Origin: a virus
Length of the DNA stretch: 23,686 nt
Strand: one strand, 5' to 3'
Virus record (IMG/VR): IMGVR_UViG_3300045996_001876
Coordinates: 1-23,686 of that record
A program made the position numbers and the translations under genes. The number at the start of each line of letters is the position of its first letter. The stretch's first letter is position 1. The notes beneath the pieces are model-generated. The model worked only from the letters and a program-made list of their open reading frames with translations. It ran no database searches and was not told where the DNA came from. Shown here piece after piece: positions 1-5,573 of this stretch.

Positions 1-153
1 ATCCGCCAGCAGCTCGACGACACCCGAGCCGACCTCGACGTCGTCCAGGACAACCTGCGCCGGGCCTACTCCACCGCCGGCCACCTCGCCCACCACGTGC
101 CCCTGGGCTACGACGGCGCCGGCGTCATCCGCTCCCCCGACTGGGAGGTGTGA
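1..153 (+). CDS. 3' end of an unrecognised small phage protein
   Basis: Frame 1 is open from the first base to a TGA at 151-153, so the gene begins outside the window. The visible 50 residues start with a charged, coiled-coil-like helix (QQLDDTRADLDVVQDNLRRA) and end in PDWEV. No family is recognised. The next gene starts at GTG 150 and overlaps this stop by four bases, which indicates translational coupling in one operon. The frame has strong actinobacterial codon bias (third-position G/C), which supports real coding. Confidence 0.6.
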   Translation: MRQQLDDTRADLDVVQDNLRRAYSTAGHLAHHVPLGYDGAGVIRSPDWEV

Positions 154-395
154 ACGTGCCGGAACAGGCGTGGTGGAGCGGGGACAACGGCCCCGTTCAC
201 GGGCCGTGGCACCTCACCGCCACCGAGCACGCCGAGCTGCACGAGCAGCTCGGCGCGCTCGACCCCCTGCGCACCTGGATCGCCGAGCAGGGCTGGCACC
301 CCGACGAGCTGCTGTGCACCTGGCACGTCGGAGGCCCGATCGGCTTCCTGCGCAACGAGCCCCCTCGGCCACCGCGTCGAGGATCAACCGAATGA
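150..395 (+). CDS. hypothetical 81-aa phage protein
   Basis: The GTG start overlaps the preceding stop (GTGA), the usual arrangement for coupled phage genes. The product is acidic in the middle and rich in Trp and His (EQAWW, GPWHL, QGWHPDEL, CTWHVGG), with a basic Pro/Arg C-terminus (PPRPPRRG). There is no signal peptide or membrane segment and no family is recognised. It lies in the small-gene cluster upstream of the terminator at 1154-1194, so an accessory role during the early programme is likely, but that comes from position alone. Confidence 0.6.
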   Translation: MNVPEQAWWSGDNGPVHGPWHLTATEHAELHEQLGALDPLRTWIAEQGWHPDELLCTWHVGGPIGFLRNEPPRPPRRGSTE

Positions 396-409
396 GAGAG
401 GAAACCGTT

Positions 410-937
410 ATGTACCCACAAGCCCGTGACCTCGAAGCGGAGGCCAGACAGCAGCGGCGCAACGAGCTGGCCAGGCTCATCCTGGAGGCGCGCGAGAGCC
501 AGGAGGACTCGCAGGTCCTCTGCGGCCCGACCTGCCAGCACACGCCGACGCGAGGCTGCGCCGAGAGCTACGCCGTGGTCGAGCGGCAGCTGCTCGCGCG
601 CCTGGCCGAACTCGAGCAGGAGGCACCCGAGCGCGCCGAGTACGAGCGCCGCGCCGTGGTGCTCGCGCTGTGGCTCAAGGCGCGCGCCTACCTCGGCCAC
701 CAGCCCGCCGTGATCGCCTACAACGACGAGACCCCGGGGATGCAGGGCTGGCCGGTCATGTACGTGAACCACCCCTACGGCCAGGCCACCTGGCACGTCC
801 ACCCGCTCGACCTGCACCTGTTCCTGCCCTGGGTGCCGATCGTCGAGCGCGAGGACGCCCGCGCCCGGTGGCGCACCCAGACCGCAGCCGCCGAGGTCGA
901 CCAGCTGGGCACCCTGCTCCGCTCCGAGCTGAACTAG
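410..937 (+). CDS. hypothetical 175-aa protein, Trp/His-rich C-terminal half
   Basis: ATG 410 was chosen because GAGAGAGGAAA at 394-404 is a good ribosome-binding site. An in-frame ATG at 392 overlaps the previous stop and is the alternative, and the frame further upstream belongs to another gene. The N-terminal half is helical and charged with three cysteines (LCGPTCQHTPTRGC). The C-terminal half has a compact conserved-looking core (GWPVMYVNHPYGQATWHVHP), the kind of segment seen in uncharacterised actinophage proteins. No enzymatic motif is visible. It is cotranscribed with its neighbours. Confidence 0.65.
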   Translation: MYPQARDLEAEARQQRRNELARLILEARESQEDSQVLCGPTCQHTPTRGCAESYAVVERQLLARLAELEQEAPERAEYERRAVVLALWLKARAYLGHQPAVIAYNDETPGMQGWPVMYVNHPYGQATWHVHPLDLHLFLPWVPIVEREDARARWRTQTAAAEVDQLGTLLRSELN

Positions 938-948
938 GAAGGACGATC

Positions 949-1119
949 ATGGCCAACCGCCAGCCCAAGCCGCAGCAACAGCCCGCCGAGACCCCGCTGT
1001 GCCGCAACTGTCCCGACAACCACCCGTGCGCCAAGTGCCGGACGAACCGCGACCGGCTCGGCCACAACGAGCAGTACTGCTCGGCTTGCCAGGACTACAT
1101 CGAGCACTTCGGCCTCTGA
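949..1119 (+). CDS. 56-aa triple-CxxC zinc-finger-like protein
   Basis: ATG 949 follows the site AGGAAGGA 936-943, which overlaps the stop of the preceding gene. The protein has three CxxC knuckles at residues 18-21, 27-30 and 44-47, with His25 and His39 between them, after a Gln/Pro-rich N-terminus. This suggests a small zinc-binding fold that could bind nucleic acid or protein. It is the last gene before the terminator hairpin at 1154-1194. The function is unknown. The zinc assignment is inference from cysteine spacing. Confidence 0.65.
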   Translation: MANRQPKPQQQPAETPLCRNCPDNHPCAKCRTNRDRLGHNEQYCSACQDYIEHFGL

Positions 1120-1153
1120 GCTGATCGGCTCAACAGGTACACCTGAACACAGC

Positions 1154-1194
1154 AGCAGCCCCGCGCGGACCCCGGAAGATCGCGCGGGGCTGCT
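1154..1194 (+). terminator. intrinsic terminator of the upstream small-gene operon
   Basis: A perfect 14-bp GC-rich stem (AGCAGCCCCGCGCG at 1154-1167 with its complement at 1181-1194) encloses a 13-nt loop. It sits 35 bases after the last stop codon of the upstream operon. No strong T run follows, which is common for actinobacterial terminators. Confidence 0.75.
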
Positions 1195-1199
1195 CGCTG

Positions 1200-1238
1200 C
1201 GGTGAGTAGCCGCGCCCCTCAGCAGCTGCTACTCACCG
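1200..1238. repeat. 11-bp inverted repeat after the terminator
   Basis: CGGTGAGTAGC (1200-1210) is perfectly complementary to GCTACTCACCG (1228-1238) across a 17-nt spacer. The palindrome AGCAGCTGCT (1221-1230) overlaps the right arm and would compete with it. This may be a second terminator hairpin or a protein-binding site. Which one cannot be decided from sequence. Confidence 0.55.
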
Positions 1239-1248
1239 GTAGCCCACA

Positions 1249-1264
1249 TCGAACCTACGTTCGA
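1249..1264. promoter_or_regulatory. perfect LexA operator (SOS box)
   Basis: The sequence TCGAACCTACGTTCGA is a perfect dyad TCGAAC-N4-GTTCGA, identical to the consensus LexA operator of mycobacteria and related actinobacteria. It lies in a gene-free control region 147 bases ahead of the ATG of the 365-aa regulator and downstream of the hairpins that close the previous operon. A possible promoter overlaps it: TCGAAC 1249-1254 as a poor -35, a 16-bp spacer, and GATGAT 1271-1276 as a -10. Bound host LexA would cover this -35. The operator match is seen. LexA control of the downstream gene is inferred. Confidence 0.8.
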
Positions 1265-1410
1265 CGCTGGGATGATCGCTCAACTCGACGTTTACGTTTC
1301 AACATCTGTGGGAACTGGGGTGGAATATCACGCTAATGGACCAATGACGTTGTAACTCAGCGTGTTGACAGGCAACCTGGCGACTGAACGGAGCCGGGGA
1401 GCGTGACCAT
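1265..1410 (+). promoter_or_regulatory. gene-free promoter/leader region of the 365-aa regulator
   Basis: This stretch is richer in A/T than the coding DNA around it and contains no plausible gene. It holds a tandem ACGTTT repeat (1288-1299) and a consensus -35 TTGACA at 1365-1370. No convincing -10 hexamer lies 16-18 bases after that TTGACA. The ribosome-binding site GGGGAG at 1396-1401 precedes the ATG at 1411. The whole 1120-1410 gap also contains a small dyad CAGGT-AC-ACCTG at 1134-1145. Confidence 0.45.
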
Positions 1411-2508
1411 ATGGACGAAGACACCATCACCTGCGCCGTCGTCAGCTGCATCGCGCCCCTCGCGACACGCGGACTGCTGTGCATCACCCACACGCAGGAA
1501 CTTGAGACCGCACTACGGCGGATCGTCGCCCTCGAAGACGATCTCGACATCACCATCAGCCGCCAGGCCGTGCTCAACGAGCACACCGGTGGCGGCCGCC
1601 CGGCCGAACGCCCGCTGCCGTTCCACTGGGACGGCAGCGACACCCAGTGGACCCTGCGCAGCACCGCGACGCGCTGGGCCGAGGACGTCGCGGCCACGGC
1701 CGGCCGAACGATCAACTGGGACACCGTGCGCGTGCCGGCCCGGCCACGGCACGCCTGGGGCCACCGCGTCGCCCTGCCCGAGCGGACCGTCGAGAACGTC
1801 AACCCCCGCACCGGCGCGACCACCACGCTGACCCTGCCCGAGCTGCGCCACGACGACCCGGCCGCACTGCCCCACCGGCCCGGCCCCGCGGCCCGCGCGG
1901 CCACCTGGCTGCTCAAGCCCTACCGGCTCGACACCTACCCGCAGATCGCCCAGCTGTTCGACGAGATCACCTTCGTCGCCGGCCGGACGCAGCACGTCAT
2001 CGACCGGGCCCCGACCCGCTGGTACGCCGGCGGCTGCGACCTGTGCGGCACCGCGATGTACGGCCGCCCCGAGGCCGGCACGGTGCTCTGCCCGAACCCG
2101 GCCTGCGTGGTCGAGGTCCAGCCCGAGCACTGCAGCGTGCACGAGCGGCCTGGCCCCTGGTGCGACAGCCGCTGCGACATCACCGACCAGGTCCTCGCCC
2201 GCACCCGCTACGACCTGGCCGAGCGCCGGGCCTGGCTGCTCGACGCCGCCGAGGACTACCTCGCCACCGCCACCGAGGCCAGCCGCGCCGTCGCCCTGCT
2301 CGACGGCCACGAGATCAAGGCCGAGACCATCCGCACCTGGATGAGCCGCGGCGAGCTCGACGTGGACTACACCCACCCCGAGAACGATCCGAGGCTCAAC
2401 GCCCGGATCCGGACCAACCCTGACGGCTCGCCGCGACTCGTGGGTCGAGTGCGGCTGGGAGACGTCATCGCGAGAGCGCGGCGTGTTGCAGCACGGCCTG
2501 CCTCGTAA
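1411..2508 (+). CDS. zinc-finger/helix-turn-helix DNA-binding regulator
   Basis: This 365-aa soluble protein starts at an ATG preceded by GGGGAG. It has an N-terminal Cys/His cluster (C8, C13, C24, H27) and a zinc-ribbon-like pair (C209xxC212 with C227 and C232). Further His/Cys residues (H240, C241, H244, C251, C255) follow. A C-terminal helix-turn-helix of MerR/AlpA type spans about residues 286-316 (IKAETIRTWMSRGEL), followed by a short basic tail. It is the first gene after the SOS box and the only gene between that box and the late-gene leader, a position suited to a transcription regulator. I infer an activator or antiterminator of late genes. DNA binding is supported by the motifs, but the specific role is not shown. 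Confidence 0.65.
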   Translation: MDEDTITCAVVSCIAPLATRGLLCITHTQELETALRRIVALEDDLDITISRQAVLNEHTGGGRPAERPLPFHWDGSDTQWTLRSTATRWAEDVAATAGRTINWDTVRVPARPRHAWGHRVALPERTVENVNPRTGATTTLTLPELRHDDPAALPHRPGPAARAATWLLKPYRLDTYPQIAQLFDEITFVAGRTQHVIDRAPTRWYAGGCDLCGTAMYGRPEAGTVLCPNPACVVEVQPEHCSVHERPGPWCDSRCDITDQVLARTRYDLAERRAWLLDAAEDYLATATEASRAVALLDGHEIKAETIRTWMSRGELDVDYTHPENDPRLNARIRTNPDGSPRLVGRVRLGDVIARARRVAARPAS

Positions 2509-2532
2509 AGAGAGCTGCTTGACAGCCTCTCT
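2509..2532. promoter_or_regulatory. inverted repeat enclosing a TTGACA element
   Basis: AGAGAG (2509-2514) pairs with CTCTCT (2527-2532), extended by CTG/CAG (2515-2517 with 2523-2525) around one bulged C. The dyad starts at the base after the regulator stop and encloses a consensus -35 TTGACA at 2519-2524. No good -10 follows at 16-18 bp. This could be an activator-dependent promoter/operator or an RNA hairpin. Confidence 0.4.
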
Positions 2533-2590
2533 GACCTCGTGAAACGCTAGATGTCCGAGCCAGAGGTGTGCGTGTCAGCAGCCGCACGGG

Positions 2591-2620
2591 AGCCCCCGCA
2601 GTCCACAGGACGCGGGGGCT
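2591..2620 (+). terminator. leader terminator ahead of the late genes
   Basis: A perfect 9-bp stem AGCCCCCGC/GCGGGGGCT (2591-2599 with 2612-2620) has a 12-nt loop and is followed by TCGTGCTGTTC. It lies before the first downstream gene (ATG 2653), not after a gene, so it would stop transcripts coming from the 2519 region before the structural genes. This is the position expected of a regulated leader terminator. Confidence 0.65.
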
Positions 2621-2652
2621 TCGTGCTGTTCACGATCCCCAGGGGGTGCCTC

Positions 2653-2883
2653 ATGCCCCTGCGGCAGATGCTGATCCTGCGCGAACTGCGCCGCGTGTGC
2701 GCGCAGCTCGACCACCACCTGCAGCGCGCCGTCGACTGCATCGCCTCCCCCGCGTTCGCGCCACCCGAGCGCGCCGCCCAGGCCGACCAGGCGCACCTGC
2801 AGCTCGTCCACGTCCACCGCCTGCTGGCCCGCCGCGACGAGCTGCTGCTCGACCTCGCCGGGCAGCTCCGCCGCACCAGCTGA
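2653..2883 (+). CDS. hypothetical 76-aa helical protein
   Basis: ATG 2653 was chosen because AGGGGGTG (2641-2648) is a suitable ribosome-binding site. The in-frame ATG at 2551 would put the terminator hairpin inside the gene. The product is predicted mostly alpha-helical with regularly spaced Leu, His and Arg (LILRELRRVCAQLDHHLQRA, then LQLVHVHRLLARRDELLLDL), consistent with a helical hairpin or small coiled coil. No family is recognised. It is directly upstream of the Acb2/Tad1-like gene (14 bases apart), so the two are probably translated from the same message. Confidence 0.6.
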   Translation: MPLRQMLILRELRRVCAQLDHHLQRAVDCIASPAFAPPERAAQADQAHLQLVHVHRLLARRDELLLDLAGQLRRTS

Positions 2884-2897
2884 CCCCAGGAGCAGCC

Positions 2898-3152
2898 GTG
2901 CTCAACACCCGCGGGCACCACCCCAGCGTGAGCCACTTCGCGCACCTGTTCGACCACGACCACCTGCCGCCGCACCTGGCCGCGGTCAGCCGGCTGTTCC
3001 ACGACCTCGCCCAGCGGCTGCTCGACGTGCTGAGCGACGGACCCGAGCTGGTCGCCGGGCTGCGCAAGCTCGTCGAGGCCAAGGACTGCGCCGTGCGCCA
3101 GCTGCTCGTCGACGAGCAGGCCCGCGAGGACAACGCCCACCAGCTGCTCTGA
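2898..3152 (+). CDS. probable Acb2/Tad1-like cyclic-nucleotide sponge (anti-CBASS)
   Basis: GTG 2898 follows AGGAG (2888-2892). The 84-aa protein has two predicted helices. One is a HLPPHLAAVSRLFHDLAQRL segment (residues 22-41). The other is an ExxxxLRKLxEAKDCAVR segment (residues 50-67), with PD/DG-type residues at the turn. This order resembles the small Acb2/Tad1 helical-hairpin domain, whose characterised members bind and sequester cyclic di- and trinucleotides made by CBASS or Thoeris immunity. A place among small accessory genes at the head of the late operon suits a counter-defence gene. The assignment is from recalled family pattern, not a search. An unrelated helical protein is the alternative. 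Confidence 0.5.
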   Translation: MLNTRGHHPSVSHFAHLFDHDHLPPHLAAVSRLFHDLAQRLLDVLSDGPELVAGLRKLVEAKDCAVRQLLVDEQAREDNAHQLL

Positions 3153-3170
3153 CCCCCCTTCCCCCGACCA

Positions 3171-3230
3171 GCACCAGGGCGCGGCCGGCAGCGGCCGCAC
3201 GACCCCAGGCGGCGCCCCGCGCCCTGGTGC
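3171..3230 (+). terminator. 14-bp hairpin between accessory genes
   Basis: GCACCAGGGCGCGG (3171-3184) is perfectly complementary to 3217-3230, with a 32-nt loop. A second hairpin (GCGGCC 3181-3186 with GGCCGC 3193-3198) overlaps the left arm and is mutually exclusive with it. No T run follows. This may be a terminator or an RNA processing/attenuation structure between the sponge-like gene and the next gene. Confidence 0.5.
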
Positions 3231-3256
3231 CACCACCACGACAGGAGGTCCGCGCC

Positions 3257-3703
3257 GTGCTGCTGAACATGCCCGAGCGCGAGTACCGGACCAACCATCC
3301 CACCGGCCTGCGCCTCCCGGTCGCCCTCACCATCGGCGGCCGCGACCTGCCCCTCGGCCACCTGCAGGTGGACCTGCCCGTCACCGAGGGCAGGATCGCC
3401 GCCGCGCTGGCCGAGCTGCTCCGCGCGGCCGCGGCCACGCTCGTCGGCGGCCGCGACGGCTGGCCCCGGCAGTGCTGGCAGGTCGGCGACGTCGTGCCCT
3501 TGCTCGGCAGCGCCGCGCAGGGCACCGTCGCCCAGGTCGACGTCGTCGGCCGGCGGTACCTCGTCGACGTCGGCAGCGCCACGCCGGTGTGGATCCGCTG
3601 GGCCGACGTCGACCTCCTGCAGTCCGCCGTCGCGATCAGCGCCGACCAGGTCCGCATCGTGTTCGACGAGATCGGACGCGGCGGCCGCCGCGTCACCCGC
3701 TGA
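3257..3703 (+). CDS. hypothetical 148-aa protein with a small beta-barrel-like segment
   Basis: GTG 3257 is preceded by a near-perfect site AGGAGGTC (3243-3250). Residues ~75-115 (VGDVVPLLGS, GTVAQVDVVGRRYLVDVG, VWIRWADVDLL) alternate like a small SH3/KOW-type barrel that could bind nucleic acid or protein. The N-terminal part is Leu/Ala-rich. There is no signal peptide, and no specific family is recognised. It is one of a run of accessory genes between the leader terminator and the HNH gene. Confidence 0.6.
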   Translation: MLLNMPEREYRTNHPTGLRLPVALTIGGRDLPLGHLQVDLPVTEGRIAAALAELLRAAAATLVGGRDGWPRQCWQVGDVVPLLGSAAQGTVAQVDVVGRRYLVDVGSATPVWIRWADVDLLQSAVAISADQVRIVFDEIGRGGRRVTR

Positions 3704-3719
3704 TCCCCCGGAGGTTCCC

Positions 3720-4061
3720 GTGCTGCTCGCCCTCGTGCTCGTCCTCGTCGCCGTGCTCGCGGCCCTGCTGGGCTGGGGAGTGGCCCAGCTCGCGCTCGGC
3801 GTCTGGCTCGCGCGACACCCGCTGACCGCCGAGTTCATGCGCGCCGAGATCGCCCACGACCGCAGGGCCAAGGCCAAGCCCAAGGGGGTGAAGGGGATCA
3901 AGATCCCCGACGACCTGCCCAAGGCCCCGGCCGGCCCGGCGATGGGCGTGCGAACCCGTCCGGCCGACCAGTACACGATCGGCGACGACCAGCTGTGGAA
4001 GCGCAGGGAGTACCTGAACGGCGGTCACCTCATGTGGCCGCCGCGTATCGACCTGTCCTGA
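3720..4061 (+). CDS. small membrane protein with one N-terminal transmembrane segment
   Basis: GTG 3720 follows CGGAGG (3710-3715), 17 bases after the previous stop. The first ~30 residues are almost entirely hydrophobic (LLALVLVLVAVLAALLGWGV), a signal anchor without an evident cleavage site. A basic, Lys/Pro-rich region (RRAKAKPKGVKGIKIPDDLP) and a polar tail of 113 aa total follow. The topology is probably N-out/C-in. It could act in superinfection exclusion or as a lysis accessory, but nothing in the sequence fixes this. Confidence 0.6.
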   Translation: MLLALVLVLVAVLAALLGWGVAQLALGVWLARHPLTAEFMRAEIAHDRRAKAKPKGVKGIKIPDDLPKAPAGPAMGVRTRPADQYTIGDDQLWKRREYLNGGHLMWPPRIDLS

Positions 4062-4076
4062 GATGGGCGGTGTGCG

Positions 4077-4247
4077 ATGCCTCTCCTCAACCCCGATGGG
4101 TACCGAGTCCGCGGCTATCGGATCATCGTGTACCTGGTCTGGACGCACATCGGCATCTCGCTGAAGTGGCACCGACTGCGCCCAGGACTCCACGCTGAGC
4201 TGGCGATCGGCCCGCTGGTCGTGACGGCGTGGCCGGACGACGACTGA
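4077..4247 (+). CDS. hypothetical 56-aa protein
   Basis: This short frame runs from ATG 4077 to TGA 4245-4247. It starts MPLLNPDGYRVRGYRIIVYL, continues with a hydrophobic and Trp-containing middle, and ends in an acidic AWPDDD tail. The ribosome-binding site is weak (GGGCGG upstream). The stop overlaps the next ATG by one base (TGATG), which argues that both are translated. No family is recognised. The strand pattern suggests a small beta-rich protein. Confidence 0.5.
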   Translation: MPLLNPDGYRVRGYRIIVYLVWTHIGISLKWHRLRPGLHAELAIGPLVVTAWPDDD

Positions 4248-4420
4248 TGCGACTGCGACGCCGGTGCTCGGCGCGACACCACACCTACTACCGCGTGCGG
4301 TGCCGACTCGACCGAGAGCACACCGGCCGTCACCGGTTCGGCGCCCTGCACGTGGGGCACCTGGTGATCGACGTCGACGCCGTCCTGCCGCTGCGCACCG
4401 TGCCACCGGCCACGCCGTAG
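4247..4420 (+). CDS. 57-aa Cys/His mini-protein
   Basis: ATG 4247 overlaps the preceding stop (TGATG), so translation is probably coupled. The N-terminal half carries a Cys/His cluster (C7, H11, C19, H25, H29) within a strongly basic context, including DREHTGRH, a pattern typical of small actinobacterial zinc-binding proteins. The C-terminal half is hydrophobic (LHVGHLVIDVDAVLPL). It sits 12 bases before the HNH endonuclease gene. DNA or RNA binding is plausible, and the function is unknown. Confidence 0.55.
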   Translation: MRLRRRCSARHHTYYRVRCRLDREHTGRHRFGALHVGHLVIDVDAVLPLRTVPPATP

Positions 4421-4432
4421 CGGAGGTGCGCC

Positions 4433-4807
4433 GTGCCGCTGCGTCTGTGCCTGGACTGCGGAGTCATCGCCGAGGGCAGCCGCTGCCCGCAGCACGCGGC
4501 CGAGCGCGAACGGCAGCGCACCAGCGCGAAGCGGCAGCGCCGACCCGCCGCCGACCAGGCCGAGCGCGCACGCCGCGCCGCGGTGGTCGACGAGTGGGTG
4601 CGCACCCGCGGCTACGTCTGCCCCGGCTGGCGCCGCGAACCGCACGCCTCGGTCGACCTGACTGCGGACCACGTGGTCGCTGTCGCTGCTGGCGGTCGCG
4701 AGGACGGCGAGCTGGGGGTGCTGTGCCGTGCCTGCAACGGCAGCAAGGGAGCCAGAGGCGCACCCGAGGGGCCGACCTGCGGTGCTGATCGTCGCTCGAC
4801 GAGCTGA
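4433..4807 (+). CDS. HNH endonuclease
   Basis: GTG 4433 follows GGAGGTG (4422-4428). This 124-aa nuclease has an N-terminal zinc knuckle (C6xxC9 with C18xxH21), a basic linker rich in Arg/Ala, and a C-terminal HNH core. The core has Cys63, TADHVVAVAAGG with catalytic His80, and LCRACNGSKG with C98xxC101-N102. HNH proteins next to terminase genes help the terminase cut DNA at the cos ends in HK97-type phages. The position directly before the terminase genes fits that role, with the presumed recognition region lying just downstream. Confidence 0.88.
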   Translation: MPLRLCLDCGVIAEGSRCPQHAAERERQRTSAKRQRRPAADQAERARRAAVVDEWVRTRGYVCPGWRREPHASVDLTADHVVAVAAGGREDGELGVLCRACNGSKGARGAPEGPTCGADRRSTS

Positions 4808-4824
4808 TCCGACGCAGTGAGCAA

Positions 4825-4867
4825 CCCTCTGACCTGCGGTTACGCAGAGGGGGTGGGGGGTCTTTTT
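4825..4867 (+). terminator. hairpin followed by T5, first tandem unit
   Basis: CCCTCTG (4825-4831) pairs with CAGAGGG (4845-4851), followed by a G-rich stretch and TTTTT at 4863-4867. It may terminate transcription after the HNH gene, but the T run is 11 bases from the stem, so it is a weaker candidate than the next one. Confidence 0.4.
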
Positions 4868-4887
4868 CCGTTCTGACCTGCGGATAC

Positions 4888-4915
4888 GGGACCCCGCTAA
4901 AGGGTGCCTTTTTTT
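4888..4915 (+). terminator. intrinsic terminator with T7 run before the terminase genes
   Basis: GG-G-ACCC (4888-4894) pairs with GGGT-G-CC (4902-4908), with one internal G-G mismatch and a 7-nt loop. TTTTTTT at 4909-4915 follows immediately. A run of seven T is rare in DNA this GC-rich. The element ends about 55 bases before the small terminase start. Confidence 0.5.
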
Positions 4916-4970
4916 CTGTACGGGTCTGGGGATTTTCGACCCACCTGCGAGCTGACCGGGGGTGATCGCC

Positions 4971-5552
4971 GTGGCCGGCATGGGGCCTGCACCGACTGGG
5001 AACGCCAGGCGCCGCAACTCCGCGCCCACGTTCACCCAGCTCCCCGCCGAGGGGCGCGACGCGCCGCCACCTGTGTGGCCACTCGGCCCAGACGTCCACC
5101 TGCAGGCACGCCTGCAGGTCCAGCTCGGCAAGGTCGACCGCCTGGAGTGCGCCGAGGCTGACGGCAAAGACGTCGAGGCGCAGCTCGATCGGGCGCGTGA
5201 GCAGGTCCTCGTGCTGCAGCACACGATCCGGATCCAGGCCGAGGCCGAGGCCGAGCTGTGGGCACAGCTCTGGGCCACGCCCCAGGCCGTGCAGTGGGAG
5301 CGCCTGCGGTGGATCCGCGACGTCGCGCAGTACACCCGCTGGAAAGTGCTCGGCGAGGCCGGCGACCTCAAGTCCAGCCAGGAGGCGCGGCAGCTCGGCG
5401 ACCGGCTCGGCCTCACCCCGCTGGCCATGCTGCGGCTGCGCTGGCAGGTCGTAGCCGACGAGGTCGGCGAGCAGCGCCAGACCAAGAAGACCACTGCGCG
5501 CAAGACGCCGGCGCGGCGGCCGCGGCTCAAGGCCGTCGATCCCGGCACCTGA
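4971..5552 (+). CDS. terS: terminase small subunit
   Basis: GTG 4971 was chosen because CCGGGGGTGATC lies just ahead and because the resulting start (MAGMGPAPTGNARRRNSAP) matches the usual N-terminus of actinophage small terminases. GTG 4962 is in frame but adds atypical residues. The 193-aa protein then has the typical LPAEGRDAPPPVWP segment, long helices (residues ~50-160) and a basic Lys/Arg C-terminal tail (KKTTARKTPARRPRLK). It recognises packaging sites and loads the large terminase. It is directly upstream of the large subunit gene and downstream of the repeat region it may bind. Confidence 0.82.
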   Translation: MAGMGPAPTGNARRRNSAPTFTQLPAEGRDAPPPVWPLGPDVHLQARLQVQLGKVDRLECAEADGKDVEAQLDRAREQVLVLQHTIRIQAEAEAELWAQLWATPQAVQWERLRWIRDVAQYTRWKVLGEAGDLKSSQEARQLGDRLGLTPLAMLRLRWQVVADEVGEQRQTKKTTARKTPARRPRLKAVDPGT

Positions 5553-5573
5553 CCAGCGAGCCGGGGGTGAACC

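Larger units (their letters stand above)
4774..4960. repeat. tandem repeat segment, candidate cos/terminase-recognition region
   Basis: TCTGACCTGCGG occurs at 4828-4839 and again at 4872-4883, each followed by (T/A)TACG and, later, by a T run. The two copies are 44 bp apart and look like tandem imperfect units. The shorter GACCTGCGG also occurs at 4774-4782, at the end of the HNH gene, and ACCTGCGAG occurs at about 4943. The segment also has G-rich runs and a GGGTC/GACCC dyad (4922-4926 with 4938-4942). Iterated sites between an HNH gene and terminase suit a packaging-initiation region. No cut site can be placed. Confidence 0.45.

Noticed and set aside
170-409. Upstream extension of the 175-aa gene
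   Set aside because: This part of the frame is Arg-rich shadow translation of the better-supported 150-395 gene. GAGAGAGGAAA marks ATG 410.
1365-1393. TTGACA at 1365 as a full sigma-70 type promoter
   Set aside because: No acceptable -10 hexamer lies at 16-18 bp spacing. It is kept only as a possible element in the leader description.
2551-2652. Extended N-terminus of the 76-aa gene from ATG 2551
   Set aside because: It would place the perfect terminator hairpin 2591-2620 inside the coding region. ATG 2653 has its own ribosome-binding site.
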